The notes under the pieces: model-generated | Database searches by the model: none | Seen by the model: the letters and a program-made list of their open reading frames with translations, nothing else | What the model was told of the DNA's origin: nothing | Made by a program: the position numbers and the translations under genes | Source: Mycobacterium sp. D16R12 | GTDB taxonomy: Bacteria; Actinomycetota; Actinomycetes; Mycobacteriales; Mycobacteriaceae | DNA: 64,000 bases | Direction of reading: 5' to 3' | Assembly (NCBI RefSeq): GCF_002013465.1 | Contig: NZ_MAFC01000029.1 | Span: 90,476 to 154,475 of the forward strand | In this document: in pieces, positions 51,957 through 60,539 of the stretch | Layout: the number at the start of each line of letters is the position of its first letter | How positions within the stretch are numbered: the stretch's first letter is position 1

Positions 51957-53306
51957 GTGCGCACGCTCGTCCTGCTTACGGTGATCCTGTTGGTGGCCGC
52001 CTGCGCGCCTGCCCGCAACCCGACGGATGCGGCGGCCCAGAACCCTTGCGATGTAGGTCAATACTGGACGCGCTACTACAACAACACTGATCATTCCGGC
52101 ACCGCGGTGCTCGCCCGATGCGAGTACTCGGTCGGCGGGAACTTCGCGGCATCTCCAGCGCCGGGTGTGCGAGCCGACGAATTTTCGGTCGATGCCACCG
52201 GCTCGCTGCGATTCCCCGTGACGGGCGAATACCAGATCGCCTCGATGAGCGGTGGCGTCGTCGCGCGGGTGTGGCTCGATGACGAGCAGATCTTCGATCA
52301 TGCCAACACCCGTGACTGGGGAACCGATCTGGCCACGCGCACCGTCCAGGCCGGTGTACACACGGTCCGGGTCAACTACTCCAGTACGAGTGGCCCTGCG
52401 GTACAAGAGTTCTCGGTGTCTCAAGTTGCGCTCGGTCCAGAGTCTGCGAATGGCAACTTCTTCGCGGCAAACTCATTCTTGAATCAGCCGCTCCCGCCGA
52501 GCCCGGCGATCGACCCTCGTTCGCCGAATTGGGTTGCCGCGCTGATGCATCACCCCGACGTCAAGGCAATCGACGTCAACGAGGACATCTGGACTACCGC
52601 CGTCTATCGCGCACCCGCGGGCACTCCTACCCGGACCGTCGCCGTCCGCAACAGTGGTAAGTCGATCGACATCCCGTATCTGCCGCATTATCTGCCCACG
52701 CAGGACGCCGACGCTCATCTGGCAGTCATCGACGACACCAACGGGTGTGAATACGAGTTCCAGTCCTTCAAGCCGGAGTCGATGTCGGCGATCGCGCAGG
52801 CCACCTATCGGGTAAACACCGGATCGGGCGGCCATGTCAGTGGGCCCGCGCATTCGGGAGGCGAGCTGTCCTACCTCGCGGGGCTGATCACGCCAGAAGA
52901 CGTACAGGCCGGAGTGATCGATCATGCGCTGCGGTTCGCGATCCCAATCAACGCACCCACCTACGTGTACCCGGGTACGCGGTCGGACGGCACGATTCCG
53001 GATGGGGTGCCCGAGGGGATCAGAATTCAGCTTGATCCGTCCCTGGACCTGCGGACGTTGAACCTGACCCCCTTTCAGCGGATGGTCGCGACGGCGCTGC
53101 AGAAGTACGGGGCGTTTGACGCCGACGTCGCGAAGACCTTCTCGCTGACCGCGCGCAGCGTGATCGACGGCACCCGCTACTCGACTCGGATCGACGATCT
53201 GCCGCGGGAGCTGATCGGGCGTCTTCGGTTCCTGACGCCGTCGATCAGCTCCACGGACATCCAGCTCGACACCGCCGCGAACAACGGATGCCGGCAGCAG
53301 CACTGA
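51957..53306 (+). CDS. Lipoprotein with PA14 domain, paralogue of the 49621 product
   Basis: The product is 449 aa from a GTG start. A signal peptide ends in LLVAAC, a good lipobox with Cys16. The PA14 domain spans about residues 34-165 (YWTRYYNNTDHSG, WLDDEQIFDHA). The C-terminal part (ANSFLNQPLPPSPAIDP, GPAHSGGELSYLAGLI, YVYPGTRSDGT, LTPFQRMVATALQKYG) matches the 49621 product. It lacks that product's N-terminal carbohydrate-binding module and is anchored by lipid instead. It may act with the paralogue at the cell wall. Family function unknown. Confidence 0.8.
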   Translation: MRTLVLLTVILLVAACAPARNPTDAAAQNPCDVGQYWTRYYNNTDHSGTAVLARCEYSVGGNFAASPAPGVRADEFSVDATGSLRFPVTGEYQIASMSGGVVARVWLDDEQIFDHANTRDWGTDLATRTVQAGVHTVRVNYSSTSGPAVQEFSVSQVALGPESANGNFFAANSFLNQPLPPSPAIDPRSPNWVAALMHHPDVKAIDVNEDIWTTAVYRAPAGTPTRTVAVRNSGKSIDIPYLPHYLPTQDADAHLAVIDDTNGCEYEFQSFKPESMSAIAQATYRVNTGSGGHVSGPAHSGGELSYLAGLITPEDVQAGVIDHALRFAIPINAPTYVYPGTRSDGTIPDGVPEGIRIQLDPSLDLRTLNLTPFQRMVATALQKYGAFDADVAKTFSLTARSVIDGTRYSTRIDDLPRELIGRLRFLTPSISSTDIQLDTAANNGCRQQH

Positions 53307-53333
53307 TCTGGTAACGCTGATACCCTTCTTTCG

Positions 53334-54449
53334 GTGTCGCGACGGGCAGTGGCTGCTTATGAATCGTTCCTCGCCACGAAGAAGTTCGGGGCGCTGGACG
53401 GCTTGCGCGCACTGAGTGTCCTGGCGGTGATCTGGCACCATACGTCCGGGACGCCCGGCCCAAGGATCTCGCACAGCGGATTCATGGGCGTCGACTTCTT
53501 CTTCGCGATCAGTGGCTTTCTCATCACCACCTTGCTGGTTCGGGAACGTGATCGCACATCCGGCGTGTCGCTGCGAAACTTCTACGCACGCAGGACGTTA
53601 CGTATCTTCCCGCTGTACTACGCGGTGCTGGCCCTATACGTCCTGCTGGTGCTGGCCACCGAAGGCGGTACCCCGAAGGGGGAGCAATTCTTCGGGAACC
53701 TGCCGGCATTCCTGACCTATACCGTCAACTGGTTCGTGGACCTGTCCACCGGCACGTCGGTGCCGTTCTATTTTTCCTGGTCACTGTCCACGGAGGAACA
53801 GTTCTATCTGCTGTGGCCGCCGCTGCTGGCCGCGGCGCTGGTGCTGAGCAAGGGAAGGATCTGGGCGCCGCTCATCGTGCTTTCCGTACTGGTAGCGGTC
53901 TCGGCCGGAACCGGCGTGTGCTGCGATGCGCGGGTGTTGCCCTGGCGCATCCTGGCGAGCTTGTCGTTGCCCATCCTGCTCGGCGCGGCTTTCGCGATCA
54001 TCGTCAACACCCGCGATGGCTACGCGCGGGTCGCTGCGGTGCTGGGCTGGTGGTGGTCGGCCCCGGCGGTGTTCGCGGCGATGATTGTCGCGCTGTGGAT
54101 CGGTGCGCCGCCATGGTCGATCCAGACCCTCATGGTCCTCACCGTCGTCGCCGTCTCCATCGGTGAGAACACCCTCATGCATCCGGTACTGAGCTGGCGA
54201 CCTCTCGCGTTCATCGGAGTGATCAGCTACGGCATCTACTTGATGCACATGCTGTGCGCCAACGTCGTGCGCCGGATAGTCCACGAGGAGCAGGGGCTGA
54301 CGCTCTGCGCCGGAACTACGGTCCTCGTCATCGCCGTTGCCTATCTGAGCTTTCGGTACTTCGAGACGCCCCTGCTGCGCATCAAGCGCCGCTTCGAATC
54401 ATCCACGGAGCGGTCGGGAGACGAACTCTCCCGCACTGCGGGGGTCTAA
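53334..54449 (+). CDS. Acyltransferase 3 family membrane protein (OafA/YrhL-like)
   Basis: The product is 371 aa from a GTG start, with about ten membrane helices. The first helix carries LDGLRALSVLAVIWHHT, with the catalytic-type His-His in the first cytoplasmic segment, followed by the MGVDFFFAISGFLIT motif and RRTLRIFPLYY, all hallmarks of the family. It moves acyl groups across the membrane to modify exported sugars or glycolipids. It follows the two PA14 genes by 28 bp in the same direction and probably acts on the same surface polymer or glycolipid. It converges on the xpb gene. Confidence 0.9.
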   Translation: MSRRAVAAYESFLATKKFGALDGLRALSVLAVIWHHTSGTPGPRISHSGFMGVDFFFAISGFLITTLLVRERDRTSGVSLRNFYARRTLRIFPLYYAVLALYVLLVLATEGGTPKGEQFFGNLPAFLTYTVNWFVDLSTGTSVPFYFSWSLSTEEQFYLLWPPLLAAALVLSKGRIWAPLIVLSVLVAVSAGTGVCCDARVLPWRILASLSLPILLGAAFAIIVNTRDGYARVAAVLGWWWSAPAVFAAMIVALWIGAPPWSIQTLMVLTVVAVSIGENTLMHPVLSWRPLAFIGVISYGIYLMHMLCANVVRRIVHEEQGLTLCAGTTVLVIAVAYLSFRYFETPLLRIKRRFESSTERSGDELSRTAGV

Positions 54450-56098
54450 CCGATCGCGGGTCCGAGTAGATCGTCGGCATCGGTGATCCGATAGCCATAG
54501 CCCTGCTCGGCCAGGAACCGCTGCCGGTGCGCTGCGTATTCGGCATCGAGGGTGTCGCGGGATACCACCGAATAGAAGTAGGCCTGGCCGCCGTCGGCCT
54601 TCGGCCGCAGCAGCCGCCCAAGCCGCTGCGCTTCTTCTTGGCGTGAGCCGAACGTACCCGAAACCTGAACAGCCACAGCTGCTTCCGGTAGGTCGATGGA
54701 GAAGTTGGCCACCTTGGAGACCACCAGGGTGGCGATCTCGCCGCGCCGGAAAGCATCGAAGAGTGCTTCGCGTTCGGCGTTCTTGGTGGAGCCCTGGATT
54801 ACCGGGGCGCCCAGCTCGGTTCCCAATTCATCGAGCTGATCCAGGTAGGCGCCGATCACCAGCGTCGGCACTCCGGGATGGCGGGCGAGAATCGACTTCA
54901 CCACGTTGATCTTCGTGTGGGCCGTCGAGCACAGTTTGTATCGCTCGTCAGCCTCGGCGGTGGCGTAGATCATCCGCTCGTTCTCGGTGAGGGTGACCCG
55001 TACCTCGATGCACTCGGCGGGGGCGATCCAACCTTGTGCCTCAATGTCTTTCCACGGCGCGTCGTAGCGCTTGGGGCCGATGAGGCTGAAGACATCGCCC
55101 TCGCGGCCGTCCTCCCGGATAAGGGTGGCGGTGAGTCCGAGGCGGCGCCGCGACTGCAGATCTGCCGTCATCCGGAACACCGGAGCGGGCAGCAGATGCA
55201 CCTCGTCGTACACGATCAGGCCCCAGTCCCGGCTGTCGAACAGCTCCAGGTGGCGATACTCGCCCTTGGTGCGCCGGGTGATCACCTGATAGGTGGCGAT
55301 GGTGACCGGCCGAATCTCCTTGCGCTCACCGGAGTATTCGCCGATCTCCTCTTCGGTCAAGGAGGTTCGAGCGATGAGTTCGCGTTTCCACTGCCGCCCG
55401 GCCACGGTGTTGGTGACCAGGATCAGGGTGGTCGCCTGTGCCTTCGCCATCGCGGCGGCGCCCACCAGCGTCTTACCGGCCCCGCAGGGCAGCACCACCA
55501 CACCGGAACCGCCCGCCCAGAACGAGTCGGTTGCCATCTGTTGATAGTCCCGGAGCTCCCAACCATCCTCGGCCAGGCTGATCGGGTGGGCTTCGCCATC
55601 CACGTATCCGGCGAGATCCTCTGCGGGCCAACCGATTTTGAGTAGCATCTGCTTGATCCGGCCACGCTCGCTGGGGTGCACCTGCACGGTGTCGTCGTCG
55701 ATACGGGCACCGAACATGGGGGCGATCTTCTTGTGTCGTAACACCTCTTCGAGGACCGCGCGATCCAGGCTCACCAGCATGAGGCCGTGCGCTGGATGCT
55801 TGACGAGCTGGAGGCGCCCGTAGCGAGCCATGGTGTCGACGATGTCCACCAGCAGTGGCTGCGGCACCGCGTAACGGGAGAAGGTGACGAGGGCGTCGAC
55901 CACCTGCTCGGCGTCGTGCCCGGCGGCGCGCGCGTTCCACAGCGCCAGCGGCGTGATGCGGTAGGTGTGTACGTGCTCGGGTGCGCGTTCGAGCTCGGCA
56001 AAGGGGGCGATCGCCTGGCGCGCCGCATCTGCCTGGTCGTGATCGACCTCTAGCAGCACGGTCTTATCGGATTGGACGATCAGCGGTCCATCGGTCAT
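54446..56098 (-). CDS. xpb: DNA repair helicase XPB
   Basis: The product is 550 aa from the ATG at 56098. It matches mycobacterial XPB (ERCC3, Rv0861c), a 3'-5' superfamily 2 helicase of nucleotide excision repair. Walker A is PCGAGKT at 204-210, DEVH is at 298-301, and the RED motif follows GLTATLI at 321-330. Motif VI reads QRLGRLLRPK near 500. A damage-recognition domain fills residues 1-180. The C-terminal ThM-like insertion lies around 350-380. It has the same place and orientation as Rv0861c relative to the moaC-moaE genes. Confidence 0.95.
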   Translation of the reverse strand: MTDGPLIVQSDKTVLLEVDHDQADAARQAIAPFAELERAPEHVHTYRITPLALWNARAAGHDAEQVVDALVTFSRYAVPQPLLVDIVDTMARYGRLQLVKHPAHGLMLVSLDRAVLEEVLRHKKIAPMFGARIDDDTVQVHPSERGRIKQMLLKIGWPAEDLAGYVDGEAHPISLAEDGWELRDYQQMATDSFWAGGSGVVVLPCGAGKTLVGAAAMAKAQATTLILVTNTVAGRQWKRELIARTSLTEEEIGEYSGERKEIRPVTIATYQVITRRTKGEYRHLELFDSRDWGLIVYDEVHLLPAPVFRMTADLQSRRRLGLTATLIREDGREGDVFSLIGPKRYDAPWKDIEAQGWIAPAECIEVRVTLTENERMIYATAEADERYKLCSTAHTKINVVKSILARHPGVPTLVIGAYLDQLDELGTELGAPVIQGSTKNAEREALFDAFRRGEIATLVVSKVANFSIDLPEAAVAVQVSGTFGSRQEEAQRLGRLLRPKADGGQAYFYSVVSRDTLDAEYAAHRQRFLAEQGYGYRITDADDLLGPAIG

Positions 56099-56162
56099 TC
56101 GATCCAGGATAGTGACCCCCGGGGACATCGGAGGGTGCCGTATTCCCTGCTAGATTGCTGCG

Positions 56163-56561
56163 GTGACGACACCACAAGACCGCAGCACCCTGGCCGAGAT
56201 TTGGCAGCGCCGATTCGCGTTCTACGACCAGTACGCTGCGGCGCCGACGAAAGAAGAGGCGAATGCCATCTTCCGCGCGGGGTCGTTTTGGACACGCATC
56301 CGGTTAACCAGTAATTTCCTTGCCTTTTTCTTTGGCCCGATCTACTTCTTCGTCAAGGGGATGTGGCGCAAAGGCCTGGTGCTACTGGGGCTCAGCGTGG
56401 GTCTCGGCGTGGTGCTGGGGGTGGTGGGAGCTTCCGACAGCGTGTCGCGTGCGTTCTCCTTCGGCTTTGCTGCGCTGTTTATGGGCATCGCCAACCAGGC
56501 CTACTACTTGCACTGGGTTCGCCACAGCGAATCGTGGAACCCCTTCGAGGGCGTCCGCTGA
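56163..56561 (+). CDS. DUF2628 membrane protein
   Basis: The product is 132 aa from a GTG start. A soluble N-terminus (about 1-45: EIWQRRFAFYDQYAAAPTKEEANAIFRAG) precedes three membrane helices at about 48-68, 72-90 and 95-115. This is the usual shape of small DUF2628 proteins, which are found in actinobacteria without a known function. It lies between xpb and the helicase-associated gene on the opposite strand, probably an insertion relative to the M. tuberculosis order. Confidence 0.75.
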   Translation: MTTPQDRSTLAEIWQRRFAFYDQYAAAPTKEEANAIFRAGSFWTRIRLTSNFLAFFFGPIYFFVKGMWRKGLVLLGLSVGLGVVLGVVGASDSVSRAFSFGFAALFMGIANQAYYLHWVRHSESWNPFEGVR

Positions 56562-56579
56562 CGCGGCGCTGATCGACGG

Positions 56580-58805
56580 TCAGGACGGCGGCGAGACCGC
56601 GGTGATGCGGTGAATCGCGAAGTCGCGGATCCGCCCGGCGGCGGTGTCGAAGGCCGACAGCTGCCCGCCGCGCACGCTGATCGGATTGACCACTCGCGAG
56701 GACGCCACCCCGGCCGGGTCCACGTAGCCGATGAGCACGCTGGTCTGGGCCTTGGCGGACTGCTGTAACAGCGCCACCGCGTGCGAGGGCTCGATGCGGA
56801 TGCCGTCGTGATCACCGGCCGCGCGCAATGCCTTGACCACTGCGGCGGCCGCCGGCTCACTGAGTACCGGTGGCGTCCACCCCATCCGGTGCTGCTGCGG
56901 AGTCACCCGGGCGCGGTGCACCCGGAGTTCCACGATGGTTCCGGTGGCATCCTCGGCGGCGGGAGCGAAGCCCGCCGCGCGCAGCCCAGCCACCAACTCG
57001 GCCAGCGGGGCCAGTGACACCGCGACGGTCGGGGCCAGCAGCCGCAGCCCCAAATCCTCCGCCAGCACCGACGCCATCACCTGCGTCAGCAGAGCCACGT
57101 CATCGCAGCGTAGGAACGAGCTGGCCACGCCCGCCCGAAGCTGGCCATGCCGACGCGCGACGTCATCGATGAGGTACGTCAGCGATTGGGGGACAGGGGT
57201 TTTGGATCGCGAACCGAAAAAGCTGTGCAGTGAGGTCGCCGTCCGCCCCGAATCCAGCGCACGCCGGATGCTCGCATCGCTGACCCGAAACACACTGGCC
57301 GCCCCCGCTGATTCGAGGTTCGCCATCGCGGCCAGCTCGAGCTCTACCTCGCGCGTCAGAGGGCCGGGTGCCACGACCGTGAGATCGGCCTGCACCAGGA
57401 AGTGGTCGATGGGAGCGGGTAATGCCTTCTCCATCGCGGCCTGTGTCGCCGCATCATCGCCGCTGCTGTCCAGGAAGGTACGGACATGTGTCGTCAACGC
57501 GCCACGCCCGATCACGCCCATGGTCGTCGCCTCGAACAGCAGGGCCGTCACCGGTTCCACACCCAGCCGTGCGCCCCAGCGCGGACGACGCCACCGCATC
57601 ACCCGTGATGTCTCCTCGGCCCGCAACCCATGCCCGGGTTTCAGCTCACCGAGGATCTCCAGCAGTAGCTTGCGGTCATGCGGCGCCGCTGTCGACCGCA
57701 GCGAATCCGAAAGGGCCGCTATCGGTTTGTCCTCGCTGGTGCGCTTGCCGATCAGGTCGGGGCGGGCCGCCAGCATCAACCACGCCGACATGAGCCGTAA
57801 CCAGCGGGTCGCGGTCGGCAGCTCGGCGAAACGGTCGGCCTGCGTGGTCGGCGCCCAATGCCAGCCCTCGGCATCGGTCTGCACATCGGGATCACCCACT
57901 GCGATCAGCTCGGCGGCCGCCAGCACCTCCAGCAGCAGCCCCATCCTGGTGTCATCGATACCCGTCGCCTTCGCCAGCCGTTTGACCTCGCGCACCCCCA
58001 GGCCACCGCTGCGCAGCTGAGGAGCGGGGTTGACGCCGAGCTCATCGAGCAGCAGTCCCACCTCACGCAGCAGATCAAGTGCCGCCCCCGCGGCAGCGGC
58101 GTTGGCTTCGGTCTGGGTCGCGGTTGTCGTCTCGGTGGTCGGTGGCTGCAGCCGGTCGGGCTCCTCACCACGGAGCAGCTGTGCCACGAACCGGGGCAAC
58201 AGCACTGTCTCGTCGTCGATCCGCTGCAGCAGGCCGGCCGCGAGCAGGCGCTGCACCGGACGATCCGGCGGGGCATCGGGTGCGGCGTCCCGGGTGCGGC
58301 CGATCGGAGATCCGGTGATGAGTGCCTGCAGCAGCTCCATCCCGCGCTCGTCGGTCGCCTCCAAGGCGGCGCGGGCCGCGTCGTAGGAGCCGGGGGTCTG
58401 CTCGCTGATCACCTGCCCGACCACCCACGGCAGCCCCAACCGTGTCTCTCCCGCCAGATGCAGTTCGCGATCCCCCCACACCAGCGCCAGCTCGCGCAGC
58501 CGGTCCAGGGTGGCGCGCACCTGCAGTTCGGTGGCCCGACCATCGACCAGAGCGAGCACATCCGAGACCGGAGTGCCGGTGACGTCCGCACGAGCCACCA
58601 GCAGCGCATCCAGGACCGCGAGAGTCAAAAAGTCCAGGTTGTCGGTGGCTGCGCGTACCGATTGGCGCGACAACGCCCGGCCCGCCAGGGCGGCCAGCGA
58701 CCCCGGGGGTGGCGAGGCCAAATCGGGTCGCAGCCGGACCAGCTGCACCAACTGTTCATCGGGCAGCTGGCGCAGCCAGGTCGCCAACGCCGCATCGTCA
58801 CTCAT
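56580..58805 (-). CDS. Helicase-associated domain protein (Rv0862c-like)
   Basis: The product is 741 aa from the ATG at 58805; earlier in-frame codons would extend into the divergent gene's promoter. It corresponds to the conserved protein next to ercc3 in M. tuberculosis (Rv0862c), which carries an XPB/Ssl2-like helicase-associated C-terminal domain. Residues about 5-40 (WLRQLPDEQLVQLVRLRPDLASPP-like) form the first helix pair. The middle is helical with many Leu-Ala repeats. There are no helicase motifs. It probably works with XPB in DNA repair or replication stress, by neighbourhood. Confidence 0.8.
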   Translation of the reverse strand: MSDDAALATWLRQLPDEQLVQLVRLRPDLASPPPGSLAALAGRALSRQSVRAATDNLDFLTLAVLDALLVARADVTGTPVSDVLALVDGRATELQVRATLDRLRELALVWGDRELHLAGETRLGLPWVVGQVISEQTPGSYDAARAALEATDERGMELLQALITGSPIGRTRDAAPDAPPDRPVQRLLAAGLLQRIDDETVLLPRFVAQLLRGEEPDRLQPPTTETTTATQTEANAAAAGAALDLLREVGLLLDELGVNPAPQLRSGGLGVREVKRLAKATGIDDTRMGLLLEVLAAAELIAVGDPDVQTDAEGWHWAPTTQADRFAELPTATRWLRLMSAWLMLAARPDLIGKRTSEDKPIAALSDSLRSTAAPHDRKLLLEILGELKPGHGLRAEETSRVMRWRRPRWGARLGVEPVTALLFEATTMGVIGRGALTTHVRTFLDSSGDDAATQAAMEKALPAPIDHFLVQADLTVVAPGPLTREVELELAAMANLESAGAASVFRVSDASIRRALDSGRTATSLHSFFGSRSKTPVPQSLTYLIDDVARRHGQLRAGVASSFLRCDDVALLTQVMASVLAEDLGLRLLAPTVAVSLAPLAELVAGLRAAGFAPAAEDATGTIVELRVHRARVTPQQHRMGWTPPVLSEPAAAAVVKALRAAGDHDGIRIEPSHAVALLQQSAKAQTSVLIGYVDPAGVASSRVVNPISVRGGQLSAFDTAAGRIRDFAIHRITAVSPPS

Positions 58806-58868
58806 CGGACACCAGCGTAGAGGCGGGTTGGGTTCGCCGTCGTGCTCCCGGCCTGCCACAATGGCTTC

Positions 58869-59042
58869 GTGGCTGACAAGAAGCAATACGTCGACAATGG
58901 CTGGCCCGCACATGTGGACGGTGAGCACGCCGTCTCCGAACTCGCGGCCGACCGCACCGGAGCGCTGTCACCCTTCGGCGACATCGAGTTCCCGGTGGAG
59001 TCCGTGCCCTACGTGCATCCCGTCACCGTCATCAACAAGTAA
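58869..59042 (+). CDS. Small conserved protein (Rv0863-like)
   Basis: The product is 57 aa from a GTG start. The sequence (DKKQYVDNGWPAHVDG near the start and GDIEFPVESVPYVHP near the end) matches the short conserved protein before moaC in mycobacteria. It is 2 bp ahead of moaC and probably cotranscribed with the moaC-mog-moaE genes. Function unknown. An in-frame upstream leader is not credible. Confidence 0.65.
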   Translation: MADKKQYVDNGWPAHVDGEHAVSELAADRTGALSPFGDIEFPVESVPYVHPVTVINK

Positions 59043-59044
59043 CG

Positions 59045-59557
59045 GTGTCCGACGGTCTTCGCGATAGCGGCTCATCGGAGCCTGACCGTCTCTCTCATAT
59101 CGACGAGCACGGGTCCGCACACATGGTCGACGTCTCGGCCAAACAAGCCACTGCACGCGAGGCGGTCGCGGCCGGATGCTTCATCACCACTGCAGAAGTC
59201 CTGACGCTGTTGGCCGACGGCACGCTGCCCAAGGGCGATGCCATCGCCACCGCCCGGCTGGCCGCCATCATGGCCGCCAAACGCACCAGCGACCTCATTC
59301 CCCTGTGCCACCAGATACCGCTCACCGGCATTGACGTGGACTTCGAGATTGACGCCACAGCCGGATCCATTCGGATCACCGCCACCGCGCGCACCAACGA
59401 CCGCACCGGGGTCGAGATGGAAGCGTTGACTGCCGTGACGGTCGCCGGATTGACATTGCATGACATGGTCAAGGCGGTCGATCCGGCATCGCGCATCGAT
59501 GACATCCGCGTGCTGCGTAAAGAGGGCGGCAAGACCGGAACATGGACCCGACCCTGA
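59045..59557 (+). CDS. moaC: Cyclic pyranopterin monophosphate synthase
   Basis: The product is 170 aa from a GTG start. It carries MVDV at 27-30, LCHQIPL at 87-93, GVEMEALTA at 122-130 and Asp140 in LHDM, with a Lys-rich C-terminal loop (RKEGGKTG), all conserved in MoaC. It converts 3',8-cyclo-7,8-dihydro-GTP to cyclic pyranopterin monophosphate in molybdopterin synthesis. It is N-terminally longer (about 22 residues) than E. coli MoaC, as in mycobacteria. It overlaps mog by 16 bp. Confidence 0.93.
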   Translation: MSDGLRDSGSSEPDRLSHIDEHGSAHMVDVSAKQATAREAVAAGCFITTAEVLTLLADGTLPKGDAIATARLAAIMAAKRTSDLIPLCHQIPLTGIDVDFEIDATAGSIRITATARTNDRTGVEMEALTAVTVAGLTLHDMVKAVDPASRIDDIRVLRKEGGKTGTWTRP

Positions 59558-60027
59558 GGTCTGCGCGGGTGATCGTGGCCTCCACTCGGGCGGCCACCGG
59601 TCAGTACCCCGACAAAACCGGACCCGTCATCGTCGAATGGCTTGGCGCACAAGATTTCCATGTAGAGAAACCGATCGTCGTGCCCGATGGCGACACGGTG
59701 GGAGCGGCGATTCGCGCCGCGGTGTCCGACGGAGTTTCGTTGGTCGTCACCACCGGCGGCACCGGGCTCTCGCCCACCGACGTCACACCCGAACAGACCG
59801 CGCCACTGCTGGACTACCAGATTCCCGGCCTGGCCGATGCCATCAGACGCTCCGGGTTGCCGGCCGTGCCCACCAGTGTCCTGTCCCGCGGCCTGTGCGG
59901 AGTCGCGGGCCGCACCCTGGTGGTCAACCTGCCCGGCTCCACCGGTGGGGTACGCGACGGACTCGCGGTGCTCGACGGCGTGCTCGGCCACGCGCTGGAC
60001 CAGATAGCCGGGGGTGATCACGCATGA
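59542..60027 (+). CDS. mog: Molybdopterin adenylyltransferase (Mog/MoaB family)
   Basis: The product is 161 aa. TTGGTG at 70-75 and NLPGSTGG at 129-136 form the molybdopterin-binding site, and the STRAATGQYPD N-terminus is typical. It adenylates molybdopterin before metal insertion. It overlaps moaC by 16 bp and moaE by 4 bp (ATGA), so all three are translated from one transcript. It corresponds to Rv0865 by position. Confidence 0.92.
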   Translation: MDPTLRSARVIVASTRAATGQYPDKTGPVIVEWLGAQDFHVEKPIVVPDGDTVGAAIRAAVSDGVSLVVTTGGTGLSPTDVTPEQTAPLLDYQIPGLADAIRRSGLPAVPTSVLSRGLCGVAGRTLVVNLPGSTGGVRDGLAVLDGVLGHALDQIAGGDHA

Positions 60028-60452
60028 GCGCCAGCGTCTCTCGAGCGCTGTTGACTGCGGATCACATCTCACTGATCGAGCACGAGCAACTCGTCGATCA
60101 CGAATCAGCAGGGGCCACAGTCGGATTCGTGGGAAATGTGCGCGACCACGACGGTGGTAAAACGGTGCTGCGGCTCGAGTATTCGGCGCATCCGTCGGCC
60201 CAGCAGGTGCTGACCGATGTGGTAGGGCGCATCGCCGCGCAGGCTCAGGGAGTGCGCGCAGTGGCGGTAAGTCACCGCATCGGCGCGCTGACGGTCGGTG
60301 AGGCGGCCTTCGTGGTGGCGGTGAGCGCCGATCATCGCCGTCAGGCATTCACCACCTGCCAGCGCCTCGTCGACGACGTCAAGGCGGCGCTGCCGGTATG
60401 GAAGCACCAGTTCTTCGCCGACGGCAGCGACGAATGGGTGGGGTCTGCCTGA
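60024..60452 (+). CDS. moaE: Molybdopterin synthase catalytic (large) subunit
   Basis: The product is 142 aa. The GFVGNVRDHDGG motif (34-45), HRIGALTVGEAA and the catalytic lysines Lys120 and Lys127 (DVKAALPVWKHQFF) match MoaE. The enzyme adds sulfur to precursor Z with MoaD, whose gene is not in the window; in M. tuberculosis moaD2 and moaA2 lie beyond rpfA. The ATG overlaps the mog stop. It corresponds to Rv0866. Confidence 0.93.
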   Translation: MSASVSRALLTADHISLIEHEQLVDHESAGATVGFVGNVRDHDGGKTVLRLEYSAHPSAQQVLTDVVGRIAAQAQGVRAVAVSHRIGALTVGEAAFVVAVSADHRRQAFTTCQRLVDDVKAALPVWKHQFFADGSDEWVGSA

Positions 60453-60539
60453 AAAATCCGGGCCCCGATTGGGGTCTGGTACCTAAAAACCCAGATCAGG
60501 GCGCTGCGAGTCCCATGGGTGCACTAGCTTCCTTAGTTC

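Noticed and set aside
57858..58820. Plus-strand open frame (320 codons) opposite the Rv0862c-like gene
   Set aside because: It has no recognisable domain, is rich in Gln, Gly and Arg, and covers a conserved minus-strand gene.
60453..60539. Possible small RNA or hairpin between moaE and the lipase
   Set aside because: Only a 4-bp CCCC/GGGG pairing and AAAAA runs are present; nothing distinctive enough to call.
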